Notes: generated by a model from the sequence alone, not told the origin. 64,000 nucleotides of DNA from Pterobdella sp. o SKG-2022 (GCA_964035795.1 OZ038323.1:7177030-7241029), one strand, 5' to 3'; shown: positions 25,481 to 37,898, numbered from the stretch's first letter. Program-made: numbers and translations.

Positions 25481-25739
25481 GTTAAGACGATTTCATAGTA
25501 ATTATTTTATTCAGAAGACTTTTTTTTGTTTTAATAAATAATGAAATATTAAATGAAAATACACGAAAAAGCATTAAATACCAGAACCTCAAATGGAAGA
25601 GTAGAGAGAAGTTGAAAATTGAAAACATCGTAGTGAAGTTTCAAAAAAAACAAATTTTTTCTAACGTTGAATATTAAAAAGTGGAATTTGAATCAAATTA
25701 TCTTGAAATTAATTTATCTGCTAGTTTATTTTGTTAATA

Positions 25740-26150
25740 ACAGTAACAGAAGACTCGTCTCGCTTGTACAAGACTCTTTTTTATCACCCTCATGTTCCGC
25801 CTTTTAGGTTAGGAACTTACCCTATCTTCATCATCAGGCTATTAGCGTTGGTTTTTGGATGTTTCTTTGCATATTAAAAACTTTTCCTAGAAACCTAGCC
25901 TGATGAGAGCAGACTGATGGAACAGTCTGCGTGGGGTTCTCCAAAAAATTTTCTTGAAACAAGATAAAACTAGTAATCCACTAGGATTACTGTAAGATAG
26001 GGAAGGGTTGTTTAGGCTTGTACGCTGAAAGGTTAGCAGCCCCACCAACTAGCAGGCCTAAACGCTAGGACGTAGATGCCTTTTAATGTCATGCTCTGGA
26101 CAAGTGCCTTTTAACGTCATGCCCAAGACATAGACTCTACTTTCTAAACT
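25740..26150. repeat. GC-richer repeat island with hairpins and a direct repeat
   Basis: Within very AT-rich DNA, this island holds a perfect 7-bp hairpin (GCAGACT, 8-base loop, AGTCTGC, near 25905) and a second inverted repeat (GTAATCC / GGATTAC, near 25975). It also has a tandem direct repeat of TGCCTTTTAA(T/C)GTCATGC with a 26-base period near 26083 and 26109. The last unit shares TTTTAACGTCATGCCCAA with the minus strand near 2660, so it belongs to a dispersed family. No complete frame is open. Confidence 0.5.
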
Positions 26151-26466
26151 TATGGAGACAACTTCATGTATTTTAAGTTAAAATGTTTATAGCTCTAGTG
26201 TTTTATTGGATGAATATAATTGGTCAAAGCTCTAATTCATTATACACTACTATTTAATTGTATTTTTGAATTGTGAAGATCAGGAGTAAAAATTAAAAAC
26301 CCAATTATTTTATCATAAAAACTGGAAAAAACAGCACATTTAGTGAACAAAAAATTGAATAAAAAACTAGTAGGAAAAATGATAGCATAAAATTGTAAAA
26401 ACAAAAAGATAAAACTAAAATGATACTAAGAACTAAAAAAATTAACAACAATAATAATAATAAGAG

Positions 26467-29400
26467 TCATTTAACACTGATGCTGACGATAGACACGTCA
26501 TCATAAGGTTTATTATCCTTGGGATTGGTCTTTACGTTGGATATGTTCATTACATTCTGCATACCGCTAGTAACCCTGCCGAATACCGTGTGTTTCTTAT
26601 CCAACCATGGCTGTGTGATAGAGGATAAGGAAGTTTATGAATAGGTGGATGGATGGGTGGTGGATGAATGGTTGATGAAAGATTTGTGTTGAATGGGTAA
26701 TTGAATGCATAAAAAAACTAAGTAAATTTTTTTGAGTTATATTTAAAAAATTATTCCACAACACTATTTATCACGCATAAAATTATAATTATTCAAAAAA
26801 TTGAAAAAAAATTTCTTCCTCTTCCCTCATACTAACAGTGGGAACGACAGTAATGAAGAACTGGGAGCCATTAGTGTTAGGTCCAGCATTGGCCATTGAG
26901 ACGGTGAAAGGAAGGTCGTGCTTCAAGGAAGAATGAAACTCATCTCCGAACTCACCTCCCCATATACTCTCACCCCCCGTCCCGTTGCCTAGGTTGGTGT
27001 TTTACTCCATCCAGCCATCGAATTATCTAGCAACCTCTCATGTTTATCGTTTTATGTATGTTTCCATGCTAGCGTATATTGCTCAAATTCTTTTTATAGC
27101 CTCTTTTGCTTCCAAATTCAAACTTAAAAATGAAAATTGAGAAGAAAAGATAAAAAAAGTTAACACCTAACAATACCAACAAAAACCCCAACACTATCAT
27201 ACCACCCCACACCACAAAAACAAGCAACCCCCATAAACCACACACCCCTACAAGACAGACCTGTAGGGTCACCAGTCTGAATCATGAACCCTTTGATGAC
27301 TCGATGGATGATGTTGCCATTATAATATCCATTCCTGCTATGCACGCAAAAGTTTTCCACTGTTTTGGGGCATCTAACGGTAATGATATTAATAATTGTT
27401 CACATTGAATAGTGCTCTGTGAAACCTATCCATTGCGCAACTGAAAACCAGTTGAAGGCAACCTAATGATTGGCTTACTTATTAGTGTGTAAAAGTGGTT
27501 GTAGTGTTGAATGTATTAAGCAATGGTTATTGGTGCTTGAAAAAATAGAAGCAAAAACGAACTCTTTGGCATAAAGCCTGATGTTAATGTCTCCCATGGT
27601 GGTGTGGATCACTGCAGACTCTGCCACTCTGGTGTATAAAATGTCCTGGTGGTGGTGATGATGGTGATAATAATAACAATAATAATAGAAACAACAATAC
27701 AAAGAATAATCATAATAATAATTATAATCAATATATGATAAAGAATTTTAGAAAAGCAATAACTATAATTGATAAAGAATATTATAAAAAAAATAAAAGA
27801 TGAATAAAAAAAATTAAAAAAACAACACTAAGAGAAACAAACTTCAGTTGCAGCCACCATCTCCTCCTTGGAAGGTCTCTCGTTGAAGATGTCCCTAGTG
27901 TTTTCTCCGCTTCTGTGAGAGTGGGTTGATTGACGGATGTGTGTGTGGATGAATGAAAGATTTCATGCATAGATAGATGAATAAATTTCTGCATGCATGG
28001 ATAGATGAATGGATTTCTGCATGCATGGATAGGTTGGAATAAAGAGTGAGTGAATGAGAAAGAAAAAAGATACATGGATGAATCAAAAAAATATTAATGA
28101 TCTTTAAACTCCCTGGGTTAAATATTACACAAAAAGTTTCAGTATTAGTTCACAAAATAAAGTTAATCCCTTACTCATGATGCTTGATTATCATCCAATT
28201 TTTGGTATAAAAAAATATTTTTCTTTCTTTACAAGAAAAAAAATAAATCAAAAACTGAATAGGTATAAAAAAACAAACAGTTTTTCGTCAGGCTCTCTCC
28301 TGGTGAGCATGTAGAACCTGTATGCCGTTTGTAATGGTTGTCATCACATCAACATCAATATTATCATATCCCCATGTTTGCCACCACTATAACAACTATA
28401 AAGATGACTTCAAAAACAAAACCACCATCATAAACCCAATCAACGTCGTTGTGGCACCAACGATGTTTTCATCCAAATATTCAAACTCCACCAAAACTCT
28501 GCCTCTTTCGTCCCATCATCTCACTTCACCCCCGTCTCTCACCCCTCCACCACTCCTGTTTTCTTTACTCTCTCACCTGTTCTTCTTGTAAGCAGTGCAG
28601 AATAGTGTGGGGTCGAAGGTTGTCTCTTGCAAATCAAAGGTGTCACCTTCTTCTGCATTGAAGTTCGCTTTCACCTTGTTACTCGTGCCTGTATAATGTT
28701 GTTCGTCGCTATTGTAACCACCATTGTTAGCATTATTTAATGTAAAAATAAAATAAAAATAAAGCAAAAAAAGCATTAATTATAATTATTATTAGTCGGC
28801 CTGTTTAGCTCAGCTGGTAGAGCGTTAGACTAGTTATCTAAAGTAACCAGGTTCAATCTCGGGCGGGCCGACAATTATATACACAAGGAGTAGCGCCTTG
28901 TGAAACATCTGTTGAGCTAATGAAACCCCGATATGGGGCGACTGAAAGTTGATCTAAAAATAAGAAAAAAAAATTGCTATGGATCACCTTGATACAGAGC
29001 CAGTTGCAGGAACCTGGCGTTGTCATTCTTGCCGATGATTCTGCTGCACATGTTGGTGCGCAGATTCACCACTGGTGATATGATATTCCATATTTTTATT
29101 GTTATTTTTTGTTATTATAATCATGATAATTGTTGATATTATTATTTTTGTTGTTATTGAAATAGGAAACCTTTGACGCCAAGCATGGTGGAGTACAAAA
29201 TGAAATTATCACTCTGATCAAATACTGTAGGAATAATAATATTAATAATAATAAAAAGAAAATTAATAAAACTAATAAAAAAATAATAAATAAATAAAAA
29301 GTTAAATAATAGTCAAGCACAAGAACACACAAATAGAGGCAAAGGAGAACGCAGGTGACTTTTGCAGTTCTTTTTCCACAGCCATCCTTTTGCTGAACTC

Positions 29401-32299
29401 CATGTTAGACAAACCATGATCACTCTGTTGTGTGTGTGAGTGGTTGCTTTGAGTGTTTTTGGTGCAATGGTGTTGGTGTTGAGATTGTGGGTATAGATGT
29501 GAAGGTTGTGGGAAAGTGTTGATAGTCTGGGCGCAGAGGTTGTGGGGTATGAGATGATGGTGTGAGTAGAAAGTTGTGGAGTAGTGTTAATGGTGTGCGT
29601 GTGATGTTTGTGAGGTGTGGTTGATGGTGGTTACCTACAAACACTTGCACATATACCTGCTTAAGATTGTTGAATGTCTGTAGCGATTCATCAATCACCT
29701 TCAATAACTTGCCCGTCAGAAACTTGAATACTCGGATCTGGTGGGTTGTATAACAGAAGCAATAAAAAATAATCATAAGTAACAACAATATAAATTTCCA
29801 TTACTAACAACAATAATAATAAAATTACCATAACTAACAACAAAAATAATAATCTTTTAGCATATTAAATAACAAAGAGTAAAAATGAATCAAAGATGGA
29901 AAACTTGGCACCTTTCTATCCTGGCAAATGGCGGCCATCTTGCTACCCCCATGAGAGATGCTCAAATCTAATGGCAGGGTTTTGTTCTGTGAAGATTATG
30001 TGTTATGATGATGTTCGTTTAGGCGATTTATACTGTTATATGTTTTATAACATGGAATAAACCGTTATTTTGTATGTTTTACTTACCATACCTCACCAGA
30101 CCTTCTATCATACCTACCTAAGCTAAGCTACATCATCTCGAATAATACCACACTATCTTAGCCAATACCACACAATCTCAACCAACACCTAAACTACAGC
30201 TACTTTCCACAAAACCCCATTACTCAATACAACCCAAACATCACACCGACCTTGACAAACTCATACAGATCTGTATCCATTTTACTACTCCACATTACAT
30301 TTTTGGGTGGTGAGATGAAGTTCTCTCCTTGATACGACCACATTTCCACAACACCACTCTCATCCACCGACACCACCACCTTATGTCGACTGTTGTACTA
30401 AAGGAGGTATGGGTGGATTTTATTGCGGGGGCAATTATAGAAGAATGTTATTCTGGTTGTGCTGAAAGACTAATGGAATCAGTGTGGATGAACATAAAAG
30501 ATAGCTGTTGTAGCTGGTGTTAGTAACATATTGGGTTGTTTCGTTATAAAATCACAAAAAGTGGTAGTTTTATTGAGTAATATTACAAAAAATTATGTGA
30601 TGCCATCAATAAGTAATGGTATAGTAATAGTACTAATATGAAAATGAGAATTTAGAATTAATTGATGAAATAATAATTTTAAAATCTTATTAATAAAAAA
30701 AAAATATTGATAAAAAACATAAATAAAATAATAATATGAATCAAATAGGAATAGCGAATGAACTCATAATAAAACCCTCATAAGGTACACAGGTTTAAAG
30801 TGGAGGTTGGTGATGGTGTGCAGACACTCACCCTCGCCTCGACTGTCATATATATGCATGTTCGTGCTGCCCTTCTCTGCTCTGTTTGGAAGAGTGTGGT
30901 TATGGTGAATTGATGGTAGTGGTGGTTGTTAGCGTTATTGATTTTATTGGGTTGATTTTAATGATTTTATTGATTTGTTTCAACTTGTTGTTTATATGAA
31001 AAAAATGGAACAAAAAATCTTTCTTAGTTTGATATTAATATGCAAAAACTTACAAAAAATATATGAACAAATATTAAATCAACACAACCAAAAAAAGAAG
31101 CAAAAAGATATCAAAACAAAGTAGTACAAGGACACATACACCACAATAGCAGGGATGGATTGTCCAGGATCATGAATCCAGCAACAACACTGTGCCACAT
31201 ATGGAATCTTCAACATGTTTATCATGTCTGTGTTTGTATGTAGGTGTGTGTTTGTGTAAGTATGTGTCTATTATGTCTGTATTTTTATATATTCATGTTT
31301 CTTTGTGTATGTCATTAGTACAAATAAACTTTGATTTTTAAAATATTTATTTTTGAAATCCAAGTTTTAGTTCCATTCTTCACATAATTGAAATAAATTC
31401 AACTATATTTTCAAACAAAACCTACCAAAATTGAGGACATCATAGACCTTCACCATCTTGTCATCTGATATACTGCTGCAAAACTCTCCATTGGAACTTA
31501 ATGCAAGATCAGTGATGGAGTCTGTAATAATGGTTATATAGGTTATTAGTCTAGTTTAGTATCATTGCGATTATAAAATTCAGTGAATTAATTTAGTATT
31601 TTGGTGATCATATAGTATAGAAGTTTATATAATGAGATTTTGACTGAATTTGATTAATGATAAAGGTAAGACGAACTGAGATGACTTCTATAATGTTTGA
31701 CAAACTCGATGCCAATGTCTTTGTGTTTCTTCCAAAACTTCAGATGACCATCACAACTTGTGGTAACTATAAATCCATTTCTGAGAGCATGTGAAGTTAT
31801 TACAATAGGTTTATGTGTGAAAAATGGTATGTTGTCAAAATTTTGGAATTCTTCTTTTTTATTTAAGTAAATTATAAGAAACAGTAAAAATGTGATTAAA
31901 AAAAAAAACTCTGAAAGTAATGAATGGCGGTGAAACAAAATGGAAAAGTGGTTAAAGAAAACCTTGTATAAAGGATTAAGAACGGTGAATAATAGAAAAC
32001 CCACTTGGCAACAGCGACGCGGTTGAGGACGTCTCGATGCATGTAACTCACCTCGTAACAAGAAGCACTAGGTAGGTTGTCCAAAAACACCGATTCGTAC
32101 GGAAGAGCTTAAAGTTATTATTATATATTTGAAATAAATAAAAATTTGAAGTAATGCTTTTCGAATGTTAATTTTGTTCTATCGACGAACTTTTTAATTT
32201 TTTAGAGTCGGTAGCTTCCGAAGGTTTAGGACCAATAATTTCATCGTTTTCTTCATTTTTATCGCTTTCATCTTCATGAACTCGTTTCGCCGCTTTCAT
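26467..32299 (-). CDS. PPWD1: Peptidylprolyl isomerase with WD repeats (PPWD1)
   Basis: A nuclear cyclophilin found in spliceosomal C complexes: N-terminal WD40 repeats and a C-terminal prolyl cis-trans isomerase. Nineteen minus-strand exons: 32191-32299, 32005-32107, 31677-31780, 31426-31521, 31140-31227, 30791-30881, 30251-30397, 29912-29986, 29657-29737, 29331-29424, 29171-29224, 28988-29071, 28577-28688, 28279-28317, 27843-27912, 27563-27645, 27261-27373, 26837-26988 and 26467-26610. They give 612 codons plus stop (human 646), with all phases matching. Landmarks are [57 protein letters not shown], and the cyclophilin motifs [16 protein letters not shown] (catalytic Arg), [17 protein letters not shown] and [12 protein letters not shown]. 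An in-frame ATG at 32350 offers a longer N-terminus. A SINE sits in the intron between 28988 and 28688. Confidence 0.95.
28795..28965 (+). mobile_element. tRNA-derived SINE, copy 2
   Basis: The better preserved copy. The tRNA-like head runs from GTCGGCCTG to CGGGCCGAC, whose ends still pair. The A box TAGCTCAGCTGG at 28806-28817 fits the consensus exactly and the B box GGTTCAATCTC is at 28850-28860. The anticodon arm TTAGACTAGTTATCTAA folds. About 95 bases of non-tRNA body follow, ending GTTGATCTAAAAAT. It lies in a PPWD1 intron, in the opposite orientation to the gene. Confidence 0.8.
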
Positions 32300-32381
32300 T
32301 TTAAAGTTTTGATAGCTCGCGTTTAAATGTAAACAAGTGTAAAAAAACACATACTTATTTTTGAACTTTTGAAAACTATTT

Positions 32382-32387
32382 TTTATT
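32382..32387 (-). terminator. Polyadenylation signal of TIMM29
   Basis: AATAAA on the minus strand, three bases after the TIMM29 stop codon and before the PPWD1 start. It suggests that TIMM29 has its own very short 3' UTR. Confidence 0.55.
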
Positions 32388-32390
32388 GAA

Positions 32391-33029
32391 TTAAAATTTT
32401 TTTATATTTTGTTCAAGTTGAGTCCATTCATCCGGATTAATATCGTAATCTTTCATATGTTGGTCTAGTTGCCACCACTTGCCCAGAACACCCACATCCA
32501 CGATTCGATGCTTCCATTCCAACCAAGATACTTTTAAATATTTACACTGTGCCTCATACAAATCAACGTCATCTGCATAATTATCTACCCACATAAATGA
32601 CACAAAACCCAAAGAAAATCTTTTCAGCAATCCGGCATTTTTATTTTTCGCAAGTTGCTGCATATATTCATCACAATATGGGTTTCTGATTGGCTGACCC
32701 ACAGTCATCAATTCATTCATGTGTTGCTTCAGTCTGTTGGAAAATTCTTCATAGCTTGGATTGGTCCAAACTAACCCTACCCCTGAACATATAGAAAAAA
32801 TGTATGCAGTTGCTTTAATTGGGTAGTTTTTTATGTCATCTTTTGTATCAATTGCCACTGCCTTGTAGTCATTGTAGATATTCTTGAAGTATTTATCTTC
32901 AAAAAAAATTATGTTAATATTTTGAAACATAAAAAATATTATTTTACTTTTAATAAATAAAATTATGCTAAAAAAATCTTTGAAAATGTTTACATATTTT
33001 GGATAATCTTCCTTGTTCCATTTTGTCAT
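32391..33029 (-). CDS. TIMM29: Mitochondrial TIM22-complex subunit Tim29
   Basis: A 212-residue open frame. Tim29 is an inner-membrane subunit that supports TIM22 carrier import in animals. The C-terminal half matches the family closely: DVDLYEAQCKYLKVSW, IVDVGVLGKWWQLDQHMKDY and DINPDEW. A hydrophobic segment (AYIFSICSGVGLVW) fits the single membrane span. The N-terminal stretch around residues 12-40 (about 32910-32995) is very AT-rich and ends in TTTTTTTTGAAG. It may be a small intron read through, with the donor after PKY, but phase does not favour the obvious pair, so I keep the uninterrupted frame. The gene ends 91 bp before the PPWD1 start on the same strand. Confidence 0.85.
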   Translation of the reverse strand: MTKWNKEDYPKYVNIFKDFFSIILFIKSKIIFFMFQNINIIFFEDKYFKNIYNDYKAVAIDTKDDIKNYPIKATAYIFSICSGVGLVWTNPSYEEFSNRLKQHMNELMTVGQPIRNPYCDEYMQQLAKNKNAGLLKRFSLGFVSFMWVDNYADDVDLYEAQCKYLKVSWLEWKHRIVDVGVLGKWWQLDQHMKDYDINPDEWTQLEQNIKKF

Positions 33030-34559
33030 TCACAGAATTTAACTTTGAGCCAAATGACGACTTTATCGTCCCTACTCTTCTCAAAATGTTCATCATAAAC
33101 TTTTGATTCCTGAAAACTATTTTAATTTGAGAAATCAAAGAAAAATTCCGTGAAAATCTAGTGAAACTGTGAATGTATATTATCGTTATGCTTAAAAGTA
33201 ACTAATATAATGTAGAATGAAAAAGTACTTCAAAAAATTTTAAATTTTACAAATAATATATTTTATTGCATTTTCAACAGTTTTGATAAAAAGTATAGTA
33301 TTTTAATCAATAAGTTTTTTAACTGAAGTTCGTATTTAGTTGAAATGTGATTTAAACGTTTCGAACTTACTGATTTAACCTTACTTTTTTTGATCTCAAT
33401 TATTTTATATATCAAATTTGTTTATGATTTTATAAATTATAATTTTGCTAAAATTTGATTACAAAATTTTTTAATTCTTTACAAGTTGAAATCAGGGAAG
33501 TACTTGAAACGTTTTGTGTCAGGGAGTTTCGAAATCAAAATCATATCAAGTGAGTTTTTTTCACAATTTTCAATTGAAATAAAAATTTCTAATGTTTTTC
33601 ATGAATAATTTCCAAGTTTTAGTTGGGTTTTCAATTAGTTTTAAATTTTAACTAAAGTTTTTTTTTTCTCAGAGGTTATTTCATTTATTTTAAAATCTAC
33701 TCGTTCTATTTATTTTTTATTTTTCAAATTTGAGAAAAAAATTTATTTCAAAGTCTTTATTTTTTAAAACTATTTAATTGAAAATTTTTTTTCCAAAAAT
33801 TAAAAAAACATTTTTTAAATATTTAGTAGATAAACTCAAAAAAACAAAATTTATTCAATAATCAAAAAATTAAATTTCTTTGCACCAAAAAAACCACATA
33901 AACTTCATCATTAGATCTAAATACAACAACTCAAATCAAAAATTTAAATAAATGCTCAAAAGTTCCACAAAAATATTTCAAATATCTAATGAATAAATTG
34001 ATAATCAATGTGTAGGTATGTAATATAATAATAGGTAATGAGCATCTGCTACCATTATGATCGGATCAATGATCTACTTGGAGCTTTCTTTTATCATTCA
34101 TATCATATTCCTTTTTATGGTTTTCCAGCTTTCATGACTAGAACAGCAATCATTTTTCAAATTTCATTGAAATACTATTCATATCAATACTACTACTGCT
34201 ACTTTTACTGCTACTACTACTACTTCTATTCCTACTACTACTACTACTTATATTACTACTACTAATAATAATAATAAAAATCAATACATCATTAAGAACT
34301 AAAAATTTGATGTACATGCTCTGTTATTTTGTGATGTAAGCATGCTGCTAACAAATTAGAAACACATCTTTTTTTATTCTTATACATCATTATATTATAC
34401 ACATAAATTGACATTATTATTTTTTTTTGTCGTTCGTTATTATTGTTATTATTGCAGTGTTTGTAACATCCCCAGCACTTCAAAATTTTTATGTAATAAA
34501 TCGTTTTTGTAACATTTTTCTTGTTAAATTTTGATTTTGTGATTTATTCATTTACTTTT
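33030..34559. other. Intergenic AT-rich stretch with a (TAC)n tract
   Basis: The upstream side of TIMM29. An imperfect TAC/TTC microsatellite lies at about 34175-34268. I find no gene; the open frame that reads as poly-Tyr is a microsatellite artefact. Confidence 0.6.
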
Positions 34560-37500
34560 GTTGTTATTATTATTATTATTATTATTTATTATTTGTAGGG
34601 CGCACAGTTTGCAAGCTAGGTTTGCTGCAGAGGCGCTGCTCTAATCAGAAGGGCTATGAGAGAGAAATTTGGTTATAAAGATGCGTCTTTAAACGCTTGC
34701 GAAAAACTTTAAGAGAAGGTGAAAGACGGAGATTAAGTGGAAGAGAGTTCCATAAGTGAGGGACGATATGCGAGAAGGAGCGATATAAAAGAGTTAGAAG
34801 AGACAGGCTGATGCAGCCATAAACCAGAGTTTGAAGACCTGAGAGACTCAGGAGTCTGTCTAATGGAAAGACGGTCATAAATAAGCCGGCTGATTAAAAT
34901 ATAAGGTGTTAGCGGTGACCATAGCAACTTGAACTGGGCTCTTAGTGCGACCGGCAGCCAATGAAGGCGATCGAGACAAGTGCGAGATGAAGAATAGTAG
35001 TCGGCTTGAAGAACGGTTTTAGCAGCACGATTTTGGAGAGATTGCAACTTAGAAATAAGACAGTTCGGGAGTCGACAGTGAAGAGAGTTATAGTAATCAA
35101 TCCTTGAAAGAACTAAAGAGATGATCAGAGCAACGGCAGTGTCAAAGGGAAGGAACTTGCGTGCCTGTCTGATGGCATGGAGATGAAAGTTGGATGCTTG
35201 TATGATCTGAGAGACAAAGTGTGTAAAGTTGAGTCTAGAATCAAGAGTTACACCTAGTATCTTCAGTTTGGACGTTACGGAAAGAGTAGTGCCGTCAAAG
35301 ATAACTTCAGTGGGAAGATTGGATTTGGAAAGGAGTATGGGACTGCCGACAAACATCACTTCGCTTTTGTTAGGATTCAACATGAGGTGATTGTTAGAAA
35401 ACCAAAGATTGAGCTCAGTGATGCATTCAGATATCTTAGTGAGGCTGGGATGAGGATCAAGGTAAGAGGCGCCTGTAGAGAGTAATATCATCAGCAAACT
35501 GATGATATAAAACGTCGTGCTTCTGTATGAGCTCGCTAATAGGAGAAGTATAAAGAGAAAAGAGTATGGGCCCAAGAACAGATCCTTGAGGAACACCAAA
35601 ACGAAGGGAGACAGGGGTAGAAGAAGAGCAGCTTATTTTAACAAATTGCTTGCGTTCGGAGAGATAGGACTGAAACCAGGATAAAGCAATGCCAGAAATG
35701 TGAAAGTAGTCTTCAAGGATATGCAGCATATTTGGATGATTAATGGTATCAAAAGCTGCTGAAATATCTAAAGACACTAAGACGGCCGCAGACCCGGTAG
35801 CACAGATATTGCGGAGGCTGTCAGTGATGTACAAAAGCGCAGTTTCCGTTGAGTGATGAGAGCGATACGCCGACTAGAAAAGTTTGAAGTTACGCAGTAC
35901 AGAAACATGAGAGAATAGTCTCTTGAGAACAACCCTCTCTAAAATTTTTGAGATGGTGCTGAGGTTTGAAATTGGACGATAATTGGATGGTTGCATGGGG
36001 TCTAGGTTATATTTTTTTAGTAAAGGGGTTACTTGCGCCGTTTTGAATTAAGTTGGAAAAATACCCTGTGAAGAGGAAAGAGCAGAAAGTTTGCATTTAA
36101 TGGAGGCAAAGATGCCGAAAAACTGCTTCAGCAGGAAAACAGGGATTATATCTAAAGGTGAGGATTTATTTGAGAGGGAGTTGATCAATTTGATGATTTC
36201 GTCAACACTAGGAGTTGAGAAAATGAGAGATTTGATTGGTCACTGTCAGTTAAGGAAGGCTGACGGGGAAGATTAGTGATCGGTAACGAGCTATGAATCA
36301 AATCAGTCTTAGTCTTGAAAAAAGTGCTAAAGTTATCAACAAAAAATCATATTCCGCAGGAGTCCGGGGAAGAAGTGTAGGAGACCTGTGAAGTACGGAG
36401 TTCGCCGTTTTCCAAAAGGCTTTGGAGTTAGGTGTCGCTGAAGATAGCGACAGATTAAGATAATCAGCACGTGACTAGTTAATGGCGGCGCGGGCGAGTT
36501 TACGTGAAATACGGAATTTTTGTAAAAGATCATCAGGGACTTGCACGCAAAGCTTTCGGAGACTGGATATCTGTCTCTCGATTTTCCTTCTTCGGCGTTT
36601 GGCGGAGAGAGCATTTTCAGACAGATGAAAGTGTGAATGCAAGCTGGGGCGAAAAGTATGACTGCGTAAAGGAGCAGAGAATCCATCAGCGAAAGGAACA
36701 ATTTATCCATAGAACTAACAAAGTCATCGACCTTAGAGATTGAAGAATTAATAAGTAAATCGCTTATAAAATTGACATTCTTTCCAAAGCCGGCCAAGTT
36801 GAGATTCCTGAAAGACCGAGAAGTGACACGATGAGGTGAAAGGTGGGGCCGTACGAGGTTAAGACGGCACGAAATTAGGAAATGATCAGATTCAAAAATT
36901 TCGCTGACAGGGTCAGAAATAAGATGAGAGAGAGAAGCCGGTGTGATAACAAGATCAAGAGTATTGCCAAGCCTGTGAGTTGGAAAGTTAATATGCTGCG
37001 TCAAACCGTGCTCTCACAAAAGAATATTAAGGGGATTATCAAGGTGATGACGATTAGGGGTATTAAAATCTCCAGCCATTATGAAATGATTGAATGTCGA
37101 AGAAAGAAAAAAGATGAGCTGTGAGTTCACGAATAAAATTATTTGAGTTAGGGGGGCGGTAAATAACAGAAATGGTTAAGGAACGTCAATCAATCTCTGC
37201 TGACTTACAGCGAACATGTTCCTTTTCTCCCAGAGATTATGCCTTGTCTTCCCGTACTCGAAGCGACTTAGTTCGCTGCAAAAATAGCACTTCATCACAA
37301 TCCTGTTGTCTGGTACTGTCTTTTTTCGTTTCTGTTTCTTAGCAGTAACTGTGTTACGACCGGGCTCATGCTGCTGGGCCATGAGACACCTGCCGGGCGA
37401 GAGGCTGTCACCTTTGGTTCGAGTCTCATTGACGCCGTTATTCGTATCTAATTTATTCTGCATTTCACTCTCTTTTGAGGCTAGTTATTTTAAGGTTGAA

Positions 37501-37690
37501 TTACCACCAGTATTTTTATCGTGAAACTATCACTAGGGTGATTGCCTACCAAAGCTGAAAAGCACACTCTACCCATATAGTTATTTTCTGAGAACTTCAC
37601 CCAAAGATCACCTGGGAATAGTTTTCTGTCAGAGTTGTCTCTCTTAGCCTTCGCTCCTGACAAGGAGCTTACCCGCAAGGCAACGGAAAA
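34560..37690 (-). mobile_element. Decayed non-LTR retrotransposon of the L2/CR1 type
   Basis: Minus-strand remains of an endonuclease plus reverse-transcriptase frame. Endonuclease pieces lie at about 37000-37185 (SLTISVIYRPPNSNN) and 36640-37004 (NFPTHRLGNTLDLVIT, ESDHFLISC), with a frameshift across a GDFN-like core. The reverse transcriptase at 35457-35834 has DISAAFDTINH, GVPQGSVLGPILFSLY and the catalytic QFADDITLY. A second frame (34733-35599) continues with NKSEVMFVG. The C-terminal HLWNSLPLNLRLSPSLK near 34700 is typical of L2/CR1-like elements. The 3' end is a GCGC-containing segment and an ATT microsatellite (34563-34594). Multiple frameshifts make it non-functional. The 5' portion (about 37190-37690) is GC-richer, with a KKQKRKKTVPDNRI segment; part of the endonuclease seems deleted. 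Confidence 0.85.
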
Positions 37691-37867
37691 TATTTGATAG
37701 TTATTAATATATTCTTTACAAAAATAAAAACCTTTAATTTATAGAATATAATAAAAAATAATTTCACAGTTATAAACTTTTTTGTTTTTCAGCACAATAC
37801 TAAACATGACATTTGTATCAAGTAGAAATAAAAGCTTCAAATAACTGAGACTAAGTTTATAATTGAC

Positions 37868-37898
<31 letters not shown>

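Larger units (their letters stand above)
24096..26466. other. Intergenic region between convergent RhoGAP and PPWD1 genes
   Basis: Both flanking genes end here. It contains a LINE 3'-tail relic (about 25298-25480) and a GC-richer repeat island (about 25740-26150). I find no gene. Confidence 0.6.

Noticed and set aside
25900..25960. Hammerhead-ribozyme-like CTGATGAGA followed by a hairpin
   Set aside because: After the 7-bp stem the conserved GAAA is missing (GTGGGG instead), so the catalytic core cannot form.
1..33029. Functional cluster of mitochondrial genes (SUGCT, PNPLA8, TIMM29)
   Set aside because: The genes are on different strands, separated by unrelated genes and belong to different pathways; chance is enough.
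37176..37463. 95-residue minus-strand host gene with a basic region
   Set aside because: Contiguous with the LINE, same strand and composition; more likely the element's 5' part.
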